From: Mucilaginibacter defluvii
GTDB taxonomy: Bacteria; Bacteroidota; Bacteroidia; Sphingobacteriales; Sphingobacteriaceae
Reading direction: 5' to 3'
DNA: 64,000 nucleotides
Assembly (NCBI RefSeq): GCF_039543225.1
Contig: NZ_BAABJI010000002.1
Location: forward strand, 372,001-436,000
Below the pieces are notes generated by a model. The model made no database searches. It worked only from the letters and a program-made list of their open reading frames with translations, and was not told where the DNA came from. Below are positions 27,218-36,555 of the stretch, in pieces; position 1 is the first letter of the stretch, and the number at the start of each line of letters is the position of its first letter. The translations under genes were made by a program, and so were the position numbers.

Positions 27218-28327
27218 ATGAATACGATAAAAAGATATATGAAAACTCCGGCACTGCTGTTTTGTGTAGCGGCAACATTTTTTGCCTGCAGCAAAGATGG
27301 CGGTTATTATGATGCCGCGAACAACGACCCGCAGTTTGCCGGCAGCACCTACGATTATTTGAAGAGCAAACCAGGTGTTTATGACTCACTTATTGCCGTG
27401 GTTGACCGTATGGGCCTTAAACAAACCCTGACGGATAGTAATGTCACCTTGTTCGCGGTAACTAACCCAAGCTTTCAGTTAGCCATTACCAACCTGAATA
27501 CACTTCGCCGTCAAAGCGATAAGGATCCGTTATACCTGTCAAACATTGATGGCGTACATCTTGATACAATGGCGTCTTATTACATTATCAGGGGCAGGTA
27601 TACATCTGATTCGCTTACATTGCAGGACGGACTTGATCTTTCAAGCGTGCGTTTCGCCTTTCCGATGCATGGAAAATTGGTTAGAAATTCAGCGTCGGGA
27701 AATGTTAACGCAGGTCCGGTTGCTGTCGAATTCAGTAACACCAAGCGTAGCAAATTTATTCGTAACTGGTCAACCACTACAACCGGGTCAAACAACATCA
27801 TTACCAAAAACGGCATTGTTCATGTGGTTAGTCCCGACCATATTTTTGGCTTTGACGAGTTTGTGACCAGGCTAACATTTGTGCCGCCTCCGCCAAACCT
27901 GATGCTCGAGATTGGTGGTAAGCTTAGCGTACTGCGCGATAATAACGGTGGGCCCGACAACGGTGAGGGATCTAAAAAGGTTATTGACGGCGATGACCAT
28001 ACCAAATTCCTGGCCGAGTTTCAGGGGCGTCTTTGGATGCAGTATGAACTTAAAGAACCTGCTGTTTCAGGCGTTTACACCCTTATTTCGGCTAATGACG
28101 CGCCTGATCGCGATCCGCGTGCCTGGACTTACGAGGGCTCAATGGATGGCAAAACCTGGGTTGAGCTGGACCGCAGAAGCAACTTCTTTTTTGAGGAGAG
28201 ATACCAAACCAAAGTATTCAGGTGCAGCAATACTGTTGCTTATAAATTCTATCGTATAGATATCTCAGAGATCAACGGAAGCGGTGCGTTCCAGTTAGCT
28301 GAATGGACTATAAACCGGGCAAATTAA
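27218..28327 (+). CDS. Fasciclin (FAS1) plus discoidin-like lipoprotein
   Basis: 369 residues starting at ATG 27218, 11 bp after SusD; an ATG seven codons in is a possible alternative start. Lipobox TFFACSK. A FAS1 domain covers about residues 45-215 (DYLKSKPGVYDSLIAVVDRM, NVTLFAVTNPSF, TKNGIVHVVSPDHIF). After a proline-rich linker (FVPPPPNL) the C-terminal part, about residues 230-369, resembles a discoidin or F5/8 type C module: DNNGGPDNGEGSKKVIDGDD, LISANDAPDRDPRAWTYEGS, KFYRIDISEINGSGAFQLAE. A clearly related module ends the last gene of this operon. FAS1 domains mediate adhesion or ligand binding; the target is unknown. Confidence 0.85.
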   Translation: MNTIKRYMKTPALLFCVAATFFACSKDGGYYDAANNDPQFAGSTYDYLKSKPGVYDSLIAVVDRMGLKQTLTDSNVTLFAVTNPSFQLAITNLNTLRRQSDKDPLYLSNIDGVHLDTMASYYIIRGRYTSDSLTLQDGLDLSSVRFAFPMHGKLVRNSASGNVNAGPVAVEFSNTKRSKFIRNWSTTTTGSNNIITKNGIVHVVSPDHIFGFDEFVTRLTFVPPPPNLMLEIGGKLSVLRDNNGGPDNGEGSKKVIDGDDHTKFLAEFQGRLWMQYELKEPAVSGVYTLISANDAPDRDPRAWTYEGSMDGKTWVELDRRSNFFFEERYQTKVFRCSNTVAYKFYRIDISEINGSGAFQLAEWTINRAN

Positions 28328-28330
28328 GAT

Positions 28331-29452
28331 ATGAGTTATAAAAAATTAAACATGATCCCAACCATGTATATAAACTTAAAAAAATCAATTGGGCTGATGT
28401 TGCTTGCCTGCATCGCGCTAAGCAGTTGTAAAAAGATATTTGATTTGCCGGATGAAAAAGATTACCTGAGTTCGCGCATCAATTACAACAATAAAACCTT
28501 CGACCCGATTTTGGGCCGCAATAATATAATGGGTGGTTTTAACGGAGACAACTCTACCCAGCCAATCAAGTTTGAGATAATTAATGCGCGTTTTGGCGAT
28601 GGCCGGCCGGTAACTGACCTTTTCCAGGTAAGGCCAACTTACGTATGGACCAAGGCATATACCGGCCTGGAGAAAAGCATTGAGGAAATTGAGGCCAAGC
28701 GCAAACTTGAGGATCATCCGCTGTTCGAGGTACGCCAGTCAGGCGAGTTCATTTTATGGGCGGCGGCAACCAATGATCTGATTACACCTCGTGCGGCCGA
28801 TACTACAAATTTTCCGCAGAATACCCGTTACTTTGATTTACGGGTTACAAACAGCGGCGGCAGCGCAATCATCCGCGATTTGTCTGTTCGGCCGTTTCGT
28901 GAGCGCCCTTATGAACCGTCGGACGATTTTAACATTTACTCCGGGGGGCCTGCACCGCATCCAAAATCGCCAAACAACCCAAACAGCCGCAATTACATCA
29001 GGCCATTTTTAAATAACGTTATTGGCGCTCAAAGTGATCAGCCACTGCGTAGTAACGATGATTACAAAGAGGTTGTAGTTTACATACGCCCGGTACCGGG
29101 TGGCTCGGGCAATTCTATCAGGTTTAAATTCCTGGATAAGGATTCAGTTGCTATCAACCCTAACTTGTTTAACGAAACCCGTTGGGATAGGATTGTTCAT
29201 GGCTTTAATATGGAAAAAACCAACGAGTATGTGCAATACACCGTTGCATATCCAATTCCGCTGGTTGAAGTGGTTACCAATTACGCGCCGGGAGGCAACC
29301 GCGACCATGCGGAGTTTAGCTACTCGCGTAAAGGTTTTGGTGGCGGCAGAACGGTAGCCACGTTCGGTATCGACTTCGCTATTTACAAAAAAGGCGACTG
29401 GGAGGTGGTATTCCACTTTTTAAAGGAAAATCCAAAGTTTGAAGACGAATAA
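28331..29452 (+). CDS. DUF5007-like surface lipoprotein
   Basis: 373 residues; lipobox ALSSCKK. The start is uncertain: ATG 28331 is 3 bp after the previous stop, but the ATG at 28364 (MYINLKKSIGLMLLACIALS) gives a better signal peptide. The body is beta-rich with no catalytic motif I can name (GFNGDNSTQPIKFEIINARF, then YFDLRVTNSGGSAIIRDLSV, ending FGIDFAIYKKGDWEVVFHF). From memory it resembles the DUF5007 lipoproteins found next to SusC/SusD and fasciclin genes; that assignment needs a profile search. It is presumably an extra surface binding subunit for one of the two SusCD pairs. Confidence 0.7.
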   Translation: MSYKKLNMIPTMYINLKKSIGLMLLACIALSSCKKIFDLPDEKDYLSSRINYNNKTFDPILGRNNIMGGFNGDNSTQPIKFEIINARFGDGRPVTDLFQVRPTYVWTKAYTGLEKSIEEIEAKRKLEDHPLFEVRQSGEFILWAAATNDLITPRAADTTNFPQNTRYFDLRVTNSGGSAIIRDLSVRPFRERPYEPSDDFNIYSGGPAPHPKSPNNPNSRNYIRPFLNNVIGAQSDQPLRSNDDYKEVVVYIRPVPGGSGNSIRFKFLDKDSVAINPNLFNETRWDRIVHGFNMEKTNEYVQYTVAYPIPLVEVVTNYAPGGNRDHAEFSYSRKGFGGGRTVATFGIDFAIYKKGDWEVVFHFLKENPKFEDE

Positions 29453-29471
29453 AAACCATAAAGCCATCACA

Positions 29472-32400
29472 ATGAGAATACTTAGACTATTTTATACAGT
29501 GCTTATTGTTTGCGTAATATGCAGCACAAAAGTTTATTCGCAACAAAAAAAGGTAGTAACGGTAAGTGGTACCGTTATTGATAAAACGGCAAATATTGAG
29601 TTACCCGGCGTAACCGTGGCTGCTGACGGCAAAGGTTTAATACAAACTGACGGCAAAGGCCGGTTTACTGTAAATGTTGCCGAGAATGCTACGCTTTCAT
29701 TTTCATTTATGGGTTATGCAACCCAAACGGTGAAAGCAACTGCCAACTCAAAAAATATCGTTATTAACATGAGCGAAGATAAAAAAGCCCTCAGCGAGGT
29801 AATTATCGTAGCTTATCAAAAACGTGCTAAAGAAACTACAACCGGTGCCGCGGTAAACATCTCGGGTAAAGACATACAGGATATACCTGTTGCCAACTTT
29901 GAAAGCTTGTTACAAGGTAAGGTTGCCGGTTTGAACGTACAGAATAACACCGGTGCTCCGGGTTTCCGCGGTTCAGTTCAGGTGCGTGGTCTGTCAACGT
30001 TAAGCGTTCAGGGCAGCGGTAACGAGTCGTTCCTGCAGCCTACATCTCCGCTTTATATTATTGATGGGGTACCGTTGGATGCTGATAAGGCCTCAGAATT
30101 TGGTTTTCAGACGCAAGGCCCGGGCGTAAGTCCGCTGTCATTAATTCCTGTTGAAGATATTGAGAACATTCAGGTAATGAAAGATGCGCAGGCTACGTCA
30201 ATGTACGGTTCGCGCGGTGCTTATGGTGTAATCATTATCACTACCAAGCGTGGTAACTCTAAAGTTCCGCGCGTTAGGTACACCACAAACTTTTTCGTGC
30301 AAACGCCGCCAAAGCTGCGCGAAACATTGGGCGGTAACGCTGAACGTCAATCTAAAATACAGCAAATATTGTCAAATGCCCGTACTGAGCAGCAACTGCG
30401 TGATTTAGGATTGACCCCTTTTCTGGCCGACAGTTTGAACGCTTATTGGAATAACTCGACAGACTGGCAATCGGTATTTTATGCTACTACTTACAACCAA
30501 AGCCATAACCTTGCGCTTGACGGTGGCGACCAACGCTTTAACTACAAAGCCAACGTAGGTTACTTCTCGCAAAAAGGTGTAATTAAAAATACCGGTTTTG
30601 ACAGGTATAACCTGAACATGAACATGGAATTTAAACCGAACGATAAGTTTCGTTTCTTTGGCTCGCTATTTGGTTCGGTAGGTAACCAGGCAAAGGGTGA
30701 TGGTGTGGGCTTGTTACAATCAGGCGTGGCAGCCAACGGCCAGGCATCAACATTGCTGCCGCCGCCGTCTTTCTACCTGTCATCAAACGCGGTTACTTCG
30801 GCACTACGTACACAAAACAGCAACAGCTCCCGAAACCTGCGTACCAATGTTGACGGTAGGTATGAATTCATCCCGGGCCTGGCATTATCATCAAGTATAA
30901 GCTATGATTATACGTCAGATGCTGAGGCTACTTTTACGCCGGCGGCTGCCAACTCGCAATACGCCAAGGTTTATGATTTTGAGGGCCGTAACTATACGCT
31001 TTATAACCGTAACGCCATCACCTATTCTAAAACCTTCGGTAAAGATCATAACCTGTTTGTAAATACCTTTAACGAGATCTACAAGCAAGGCGCGCAAAGC
31101 GGTATCATCCGCCAGGAGCGTACCCCTAACGATCAGCTACAGGGCCCGGTAGGTTATGATGCTTACTATTCGCGTGGTGGTGGTGTATTATCAAACTATC
31201 GTAACGCTACAATCGCGTCATTTGCCGGTTCGGTAACTTACGATTATCAAAAGAAATATGTAGCCGAGTTTTCTTATCGCCTGGATGGTACCTCATCTAA
31301 CGGTTTGGAAAACCCTTATTCAAAAAACCCGGCAGTTGGTTTAAGATGGAACTTTAACAAAGAGAACTTTCTGAGCGATCTGTCATGGTTAAGTTTTGGT
31401 AGCTTACGTTTAACCTGGGGACAGAACATTGTACCGAGCGGTACGCTGCAAAGCATCTACGGTGTTTACAACCTTAACGGTAACTTCAACAATAACCCAA
31501 CAATCGGTATAAATAATGATTTTATACCAAACCCTGCGCTTAAACCTACTACAACCACGCAGTATAACTTTGGTTTTGATTTAGGCTTGTTCCGTGAGAG
31601 GCTTACCGTGGTGTTTGATACTTATTATAAACACGTTGATAACCTGCTATTTGACCGTAATCTGGCCAACATGACGGGCTTTGGCCGCCTGGCCAGCAAC
31701 GATGTGGGTATTGCCAACTATGGTTATGAGTTGATGGTAACCGCAAGGGCTGTTGATACGAAAGACTTTAAATTGACGGTATCTGTAAACGGCGCCATTA
31801 ACCGCGATATGCTGCTTAAGCTTCCAATTGAATATAATGGGCAATACATCCGTTTTGATAACAGCGGTTACAGGCAGCACATTGTTTACCGAGTAGGTAA
31901 AAACACACTTTCAAATTACCTGCGTATAAACGAGGGTGTATACGCTTATGATGCCGACGTACCTGTTGACCCAGTTACAGGTAAGCGCTATCAAACCAAC
32001 GGAACCTTCTTTGAAGGTGGCGACCCTAGGTTTAAGGATGTTAACGGCGATTACATTTTAAATGATGACGATTACGAAATTACCGGTAACTCGCAACCAT
32101 TGCTTACCGGTGGTATTTCAACTAACATCGTATACAAAAACTGGGGGCTTAACGTGTACGGATCATTCACCGCTAACAGAACCATATTGAACAACGCCCT
32201 GTCTGACCGTATGGCCATCATGCGCGATCCGTTCTCACTGCTGGCCGTGGTGCCGTTAACAAACATGAACATCTGGCGTAACCCGGGGGATGTTACCAGG
32301 TATCCCAACCCGTATGATTTTGCCCGCTTTAACCAGATACAACCATTGCGCCCCGATCAAACTTTATGGGCGGAAGAAGGCACCTACTTTAAAATCAATA

Positions 32401-32621
32401 ACCTGACCCTGTCATACATGTTTAACCGCAACGCGATCCGGAGATTTGGCTTCAACAACCTCAGGGTGTTCCTGTCAACTGATAACCTGGCGACCTTTTC
32501 AAGGTATACAGGCCCTAACCCGGAAAACGTAACATCGTTAGGCCGCGATATATCAAACGGTTATCCGGTAGCGCGTACATACAACTTAGGATTAAACCTT
32601 GAGCTTAACACAGGTAAATAA
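29472..32621 (+). CDS. SusC/RagA-like TonB-dependent receptor (second pair)
   Basis: 1049 residues from ATG 29472 (MRILRLFYTVLIVCVICSTK, ending KVYSQ); a longer reading from a TTG would overlap the previous gene. Residues about 30-110 are the carboxypeptidase-regulatory-like domain (VSGTVIDKTANIELPGVTVA, LSFSFMGYATQTV). The plug follows (VIIVAYQKRAKETTTGAAV, where most SusC proteins have VxVGYGxQxKxxVTGAV; then GLNVQNNTGAPGFRGSVQVR, PLYIIDGVPLD, MKDAQATSMYGSRGAYGVII). The barrel ends TYNLGLNLELNTGK. It differs strongly from the first SusC in length and N-terminal layout, so the two pairs are not a recent duplication. Confidence 0.94.
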   Translation: MRILRLFYTVLIVCVICSTKVYSQQKKVVTVSGTVIDKTANIELPGVTVAADGKGLIQTDGKGRFTVNVAENATLSFSFMGYATQTVKATANSKNIVINMSEDKKALSEVIIVAYQKRAKETTTGAAVNISGKDIQDIPVANFESLLQGKVAGLNVQNNTGAPGFRGSVQVRGLSTLSVQGSGNESFLQPTSPLYIIDGVPLDADKASEFGFQTQGPGVSPLSLIPVEDIENIQVMKDAQATSMYGSRGAYGVIIITTKRGNSKVPRVRYTTNFFVQTPPKLRETLGGNAERQSKIQQILSNARTEQQLRDLGLTPFLADSLNAYWNNSTDWQSVFYATTYNQSHNLALDGGDQRFNYKANVGYFSQKGVIKNTGFDRYNLNMNMEFKPNDKFRFFGSLFGSVGNQAKGDGVGLLQSGVAANGQASTLLPPPSFYLSSNAVTSALRTQNSNSSRNLRTNVDGRYEFIPGLALSSSISYDYTSDAEATFTPAAANSQYAKVYDFEGRNYTLYNRNAITYSKTFGKDHNLFVNTFNEIYKQGAQSGIIRQERTPNDQLQGPVGYDAYYSRGGGVLSNYRNATIASFAGSVTYDYQKKYVAEFSYRLDGTSSNGLENPYSKNPAVGLRWNFNKENFLSDLSWLSFGSLRLTWGQNIVPSGTLQSIYGVYNLNGNFNNNPTIGINNDFIPNPALKPTTTTQYNFGFDLGLFRERLTVVFDTYYKHVDNLLFDRNLANMTGFGRLASNDVGIANYGYELMVTARAVDTKDFKLTVSVNGAINRDMLLKLPIEYNGQYIRFDNSGYRQHIVYRVGKNTLSNYLRINEGVYAYDADVPVDPVTGKRYQTNGTFFEGGDPRFKDVNGDYILNDDDYEITGNSQPLLTGGISTNIVYKNWGLNVYGSFTANRTILNNALSDRMAIMRDPFSLLAVVPLTNMNIWRNPGDVTRYPNPYDFARFNQIQPLRPDQTLWAEEGTYFKINNLTLSYMFNRNAIRRFGFNNLRVFLSTDNLATFSRYTGPNPENVTSLGRDISNGYPVARTYNLGLNLELNTGK

Positions 32622-32631
32622 AACAGTAGTT

Positions 32632-34155
32632 ATGAAAAAGATTATTACATCAGTTTTGATAATAGCAGGAAGTTTCTGTTTGCCTTCCTGCAAAAAATTC
32701 CTGAACATACAGCCCATCGATAAGCTGACAGGTAACAACTTTTACCAATCAAAAGAGGACGTTGTAGCCAACATTTACGACATGTCTCGCCGTTTTTTTG
32801 GTAAAGTGAACGAAACGCATTTTGTAGGCGCGACCGGAGAATACCGCTCAGGCGAGGTGATGCATGAACCACAGGCTGACGTTGGCCCTTCGAGGGAATA
32901 TGTGGAAGTACTTGGCCGTAATGATTTATTGGAATTGTTGCGTGGCGGCAAACCGTGGGACTTCTACAATTTTGGCGCAATTACCGATTGGACAGGTTAT
33001 TACCAAGTGATACAAAGCGCTAATATTTTGATAGAAAAACTTAATGAAGGCATACCGGGTGTAAGCGCTAATGAGGCAAATCAGTTTAAATCCGAAGCTG
33101 CCTTCATTCGCGCACTATCATACTTTTTTATGGTGCGATTGTATGGTGATGTAGCCTATTATACTGATGCGTTTCACTCAGAGCCATTACCCCGTGAGAA
33201 CATGGTGTCGGTTTTAAATAAATGTATTGCTGATTTAAAAGCTTATAAAGACTTTTTACCATGGGCATACAGTGATCCGGCTTTAAAAGGCGTTCGTGCA
33301 AGCAGGGGTAGCATTATAGCCTTGCTGATGAACATGAATATGTGGAATGCGGGCTTTGATCGTGCAAACGCAAACAAGTATTATACAGAAACCGCTACGC
33401 TTGGCCGTGAACTGGTGGCCAGCAACGCTTACAGGCTATTACCTATTGAACAATGGTCAACTGTAATAAAGGGCCGCTCTGACGAGAGCTTGTTTGAATT
33501 TTACCGCAGTATAAACTACGGCGATCAAAATAGGGACGTGGCACCTTTTGGTGATATGTTTTTGCATTATCCTTACAAACGCCCTGAATATACACACCGC
33601 GTAAGCTTCGCTTATTTTCGTGCGGAGTATATGCAAAAGCTTTATCCGAGCAATGCTGATAAAAGGGCAGAAGCGTGGTTTGATGAGGATATTTTTGCCG
33701 ACAATGGTAAATTTATGATGTTGAAATTCGCTGCCAATTCATTTGCCAGCGGCGAAGAGAATGCTAACCCCGATAATACCTTCTTGATTTTCAGGTACGC
33801 CGGCGAAATTTTGCTTTGCGCTGAAGCGTTGGCGGAATTAAACGAGGATAACGAAGCTATTGCTATGTTGAACCGTGTGAGGCAAAGAGCAGAGGCTCCG
33901 CTTTACAATGGCGGCGGTGGCCAGGAGCTTAAGGATTTTATCTTTTTAGAACGCTCACGTGAGTTAATGGGCGAAGGTCATCATTATTTTGATTTGGTGC
34001 GCACTCGCCGTATACTTAGCAGCCAGTGGTCATACAACGTGCTTACGCTCGATAAATACAATCGTGGTGCCTGGACCTGGCCAATAAGCAGCAACGCGCT
34101 GATCAATAATCCATTCATGACCTTGAACACCTATTGGGTAAATGGCGGTAACTAA
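32632..34155 (+). CDS. SusD/RagB-like lipoprotein (second pair)
   Basis: 507 residues from ATG 32632. Lipobox LPSCKKF after MKKIITSVLIIAGSFC. SusD features: NIQPIDKLTGNNFYQSKEDV at the N-terminus (typical LDxxPxDxxTxxxFF region), EAAFIRALSYFFMVRLYGDV, LLCAEALAELNEDNEAIAML, and the C-terminal FLERSRELMGEGHHYFDLVR. It should be the lid and ligand-binding partner of the second SusC, 10 bp upstream. The ligand is unknown. Confidence 0.94.
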   Translation: MKKIITSVLIIAGSFCLPSCKKFLNIQPIDKLTGNNFYQSKEDVVANIYDMSRRFFGKVNETHFVGATGEYRSGEVMHEPQADVGPSREYVEVLGRNDLLELLRGGKPWDFYNFGAITDWTGYYQVIQSANILIEKLNEGIPGVSANEANQFKSEAAFIRALSYFFMVRLYGDVAYYTDAFHSEPLPRENMVSVLNKCIADLKAYKDFLPWAYSDPALKGVRASRGSIIALLMNMNMWNAGFDRANANKYYTETATLGRELVASNAYRLLPIEQWSTVIKGRSDESLFEFYRSINYGDQNRDVAPFGDMFLHYPYKRPEYTHRVSFAYFRAEYMQKLYPSNADKRAEAWFDEDIFADNGKFMMLKFAANSFASGEENANPDNTFLIFRYAGEILLCAEALAELNEDNEAIAMLNRVRQRAEAPLYNGGGGQELKDFIFLERSRELMGEGHHYFDLVRTRRILSSQWSYNVLTLDKYNRGAWTWPISSNALINNPFMTLNTYWVNGGN

Positions 34156-34167
34156 AATATTAATGAA

Positions 34168-34902
34168 ATGATAAAAAATTTAAAAACCATATCGTTCGTT
34201 TGCGTGGGCCTGTTGCTTGTGCTTGCCGGGTGTAAACGCGACGAATATTATATAGACGGCGGCAAAGCTCAGGCCGACTATCCGGGTAGTATGTTTGAGT
34301 ACCTGGAACAAAAGCCTGTACCGTTTGACACCATTGCCCAAGTAGTGAAGCTTGCTGGCATGGAAGATGTTTTTCGCAACGAGGATTTTACCTTTTTCGC
34401 TCCGGATGATGACGTAGTTAAACGTACAATTGGATCATACACCAGTGGCGGTTTAAACCGCGAGTTGTTTTTACTTGGCCGTGATACGGTGAAACAATTG
34501 TCAGACATTAGTCCGGTTGTTTGGCGTAAATATCTCATGCGTTATATGTTTAAGGGCGTAAACCGCCTTAAGGATTATCCGCAGATTGACCTGAACTTGC
34601 AAAGCCAATATCCCGGGCAGTTATATTACACTTACGGCAATGATGTGTGTAACATTGGCGTAATCTATGGCGATGCTAATGGGGTAAAATATATCGGTCC
34701 GCGTAAGCTTAACATGATTTATGTACCTGATATCTCTAATCCTAATTTCGCTACGTTTATCAACCCCATATCTTCTTCAGACATAAAGCCCCGTAATGGA
34801 GTTGTACATACGCTGGCGTATTCAGGTGCAACATTAGGATACAGTTACAGCGAGTTTATTAACGACGTGTATTTTACCGGCTTAACTTCATCAAGTAACT
34901 AA
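34168..34902 (+). CDS. Fasciclin (FAS1) lipoprotein
   Basis: 244 residues; lipobox VLAGCKRD after a hydrophobic core. One FAS1 domain fills most of the protein: MFEYLEQKPVPFDTIAQVV, the H1-like NEDFTFFAPDDDVV, and the H2-like KPRNGVVHTLAYSGATLGYS. The YYIDGGKAQADYPGSMFEYL stretch resembles the start of the first fasciclin protein (YYDAANNDPQFAGSTYDYL), so each SusCD pair has its own related FAS1 lipoprotein. This one lacks the discoidin-like tail. It is inferred to be an adhesive or ligand-binding accessory of the second SusCD pair. Confidence 0.85.
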   Translation: MIKNLKTISFVCVGLLLVLAGCKRDEYYIDGGKAQADYPGSMFEYLEQKPVPFDTIAQVVKLAGMEDVFRNEDFTFFAPDDDVVKRTIGSYTSGGLNRELFLLGRDTVKQLSDISPVVWRKYLMRYMFKGVNRLKDYPQIDLNLQSQYPGQLYYTYGNDVCNIGVIYGDANGVKYIGPRKLNMIYVPDISNPNFATFINPISSSDIKPRNGVVHTLAYSGATLGYSYSEFINDVYFTGLTSSSN

Positions 34903-34919
34903 CGGCAAAATTGTAAAAC

Positions 34920-36530
34920 ATGAAAAGAAAGATATACATAATTATACTTTTAGCAGTAATGGCTGTTGCGCAGGCTTGCCGTAAGGAAAAGGTAGTACTT
35001 ACTGACCCCTATGCTGATGGTAAAGAAGTGCTCGGCATCAACCTTAACCGCGATGCGGTACCTGTGCCGGCCGCCGGCAGCCCTGGCACTGAGGTTACGT
35101 TTAAGGTAACCGGCCTGATGAAATATAAAGACCAGGCGCGTTTTTTATTTAACGGCGAGGAAGCCGAGATCATGTCAATTACCGATTCGGAGATAAAAGT
35201 TAAAGTTCCGGAATCGGGCAGTACAGGCATAACCTCTATAGTAATTGATGACCAGTTGGTTTTGGGCCCCGAATTTAAGGTTAACGGCTTAGTAAACATT
35301 GACCCGTCATTCCGTGCAACAAATGGCACAAATGGGCCGGTTAACGATGTATTCCCGCTTGCAGATGGCCGTAACCTGGTTATTGGCTCATTTACCAATT
35401 ACGATAACAAAGGTATCATCATACCGATAAACCGAATAGCGCGCATTTCAGGCGATGGTGAATATGACCGTAGTTTCCGTACCGGCAGGGCTGCAAACGG
35501 TTCGCTATCAGGTATTATCGAGTTTAACAACAGGTTTTATATTTCAGGTGGTTTCAGTGGCTATAATCAGCGAACTGAAAATATCAGCAACATAACTGCC
35601 CTTACGAGTACCGGCGCGATAGATACAATTGGTATCAGGGTGTTTAAGAGAGGAAACAAAACTAACGATACATTAAAGTGGTTTCCGAGATTTAATGGGG
35701 GGACTAATAGTTACATAGATAAAGTCTATAAACATCAAAATAAGATTTTAGCGGTAGGCGGTTTCAGATACTATGTACGCCGTACTTACGGTCAACCAAA
35801 CTATGATTTTTCTCGTGATACGGTAATTTTGGATAGTACAGAGATCCGCCAGGTACTTCGCTTTAACCTGGATGGTACGCTTGATTCAAATTTCCGTTTC
35901 AATAAGCAAACCCGTAAAGGTAACGTTTCGGCTAATGGTCCGGTAAACTCTTACATGCACACCGAAGGCGCTAACGCCGAAAAATTGGTGCTGTTTGGCC
36001 GCTTCAGCACGTTTGATGGGAAAACCGCGGGCAACATCGTTCGCCTCAACGTAGATGGAACCATTGACGAAACTTTCCAGTCAGGCGTAGGCGCGGATAA
36101 TTCCATATCATCTTTAACTTACAACAATGTCACAAAAAAATACCTCATAAGCGGGGTGTTTAGAAACTACAATGGCAAACCGGCATTTGGTTTGGCTTTA
36201 TTAAATGAGGATGGCTCGTTAGATCAGTCATTCCAGGGAAAATCGTTTGATAATTTTATAAGTTTCTGCAGGCAGTTAAATGATGGATTGATCGTTATTT
36301 CCGGCGGCTTTAAAAAGTATGATAACATTACCCGAAACGGTTTCGCCATACTTACGCCGACAGGTGCGTTAGCGAGTGGATATAATGCCACCGGTCCGTT
36401 TGCAGGTAGCCTTAATAATGTGATAGAAACACAGTCGGCCGATGGCAAACGTGCACTGTTGCTTATAGGCTGGTTCAATAAATTTGATAATGAGGACCGT
36501 TACAATATAATCAGAGTAACATTAGAGTAA
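34920..36530 (+). CDS. IPT/TIG plus delta-60-repeat lipoprotein (DUF5008-like)
   Basis: 536 residues; lipobox AQACRKE. Residues about 40-125 form an IPT/TIG Ig-like fold (AAGSPGTEVTFKVTGLMKYK, FNGEEAEIMSITDSEIKVKV). The rest, about 130-536, is a beta-propeller-like array of delta-60-type repeats. Markers are GEYDRSFRTG, DGTLDSNFRFN, DGTIDETFQSG and DGSLDQSFQGK, each followed by a glycine-rich strand such as YISGGF, LFGRF or VISGGF. It is likely an extracellular beta-rich scaffold or binding protein. From memory it belongs to the DUF5008 group, which would need a search. No catalytic motif is seen. Confidence 0.78.
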   Translation: MKRKIYIIILLAVMAVAQACRKEKVVLTDPYADGKEVLGINLNRDAVPVPAAGSPGTEVTFKVTGLMKYKDQARFLFNGEEAEIMSITDSEIKVKVPESGSTGITSIVIDDQLVLGPEFKVNGLVNIDPSFRATNGTNGPVNDVFPLADGRNLVIGSFTNYDNKGIIIPINRIARISGDGEYDRSFRTGRAANGSLSGIIEFNNRFYISGGFSGYNQRTENISNITALTSTGAIDTIGIRVFKRGNKTNDTLKWFPRFNGGTNSYIDKVYKHQNKILAVGGFRYYVRRTYGQPNYDFSRDTVILDSTEIRQVLRFNLDGTLDSNFRFNKQTRKGNVSANGPVNSYMHTEGANAEKLVLFGRFSTFDGKTAGNIVRLNVDGTIDETFQSGVGADNSISSLTYNNVTKKYLISGVFRNYNGKPAFGLALLNEDGSLDQSFQGKSFDNFISFCRQLNDGLIVISGGFKKYDNITRNGFAILTPTGALASGYNATGPFAGSLNNVIETQSADGKRALLLIGWFNKFDNEDRYNIIRVTLE

Positions 36531-36555
36531 ACACCAATTATAATATACTATACAG

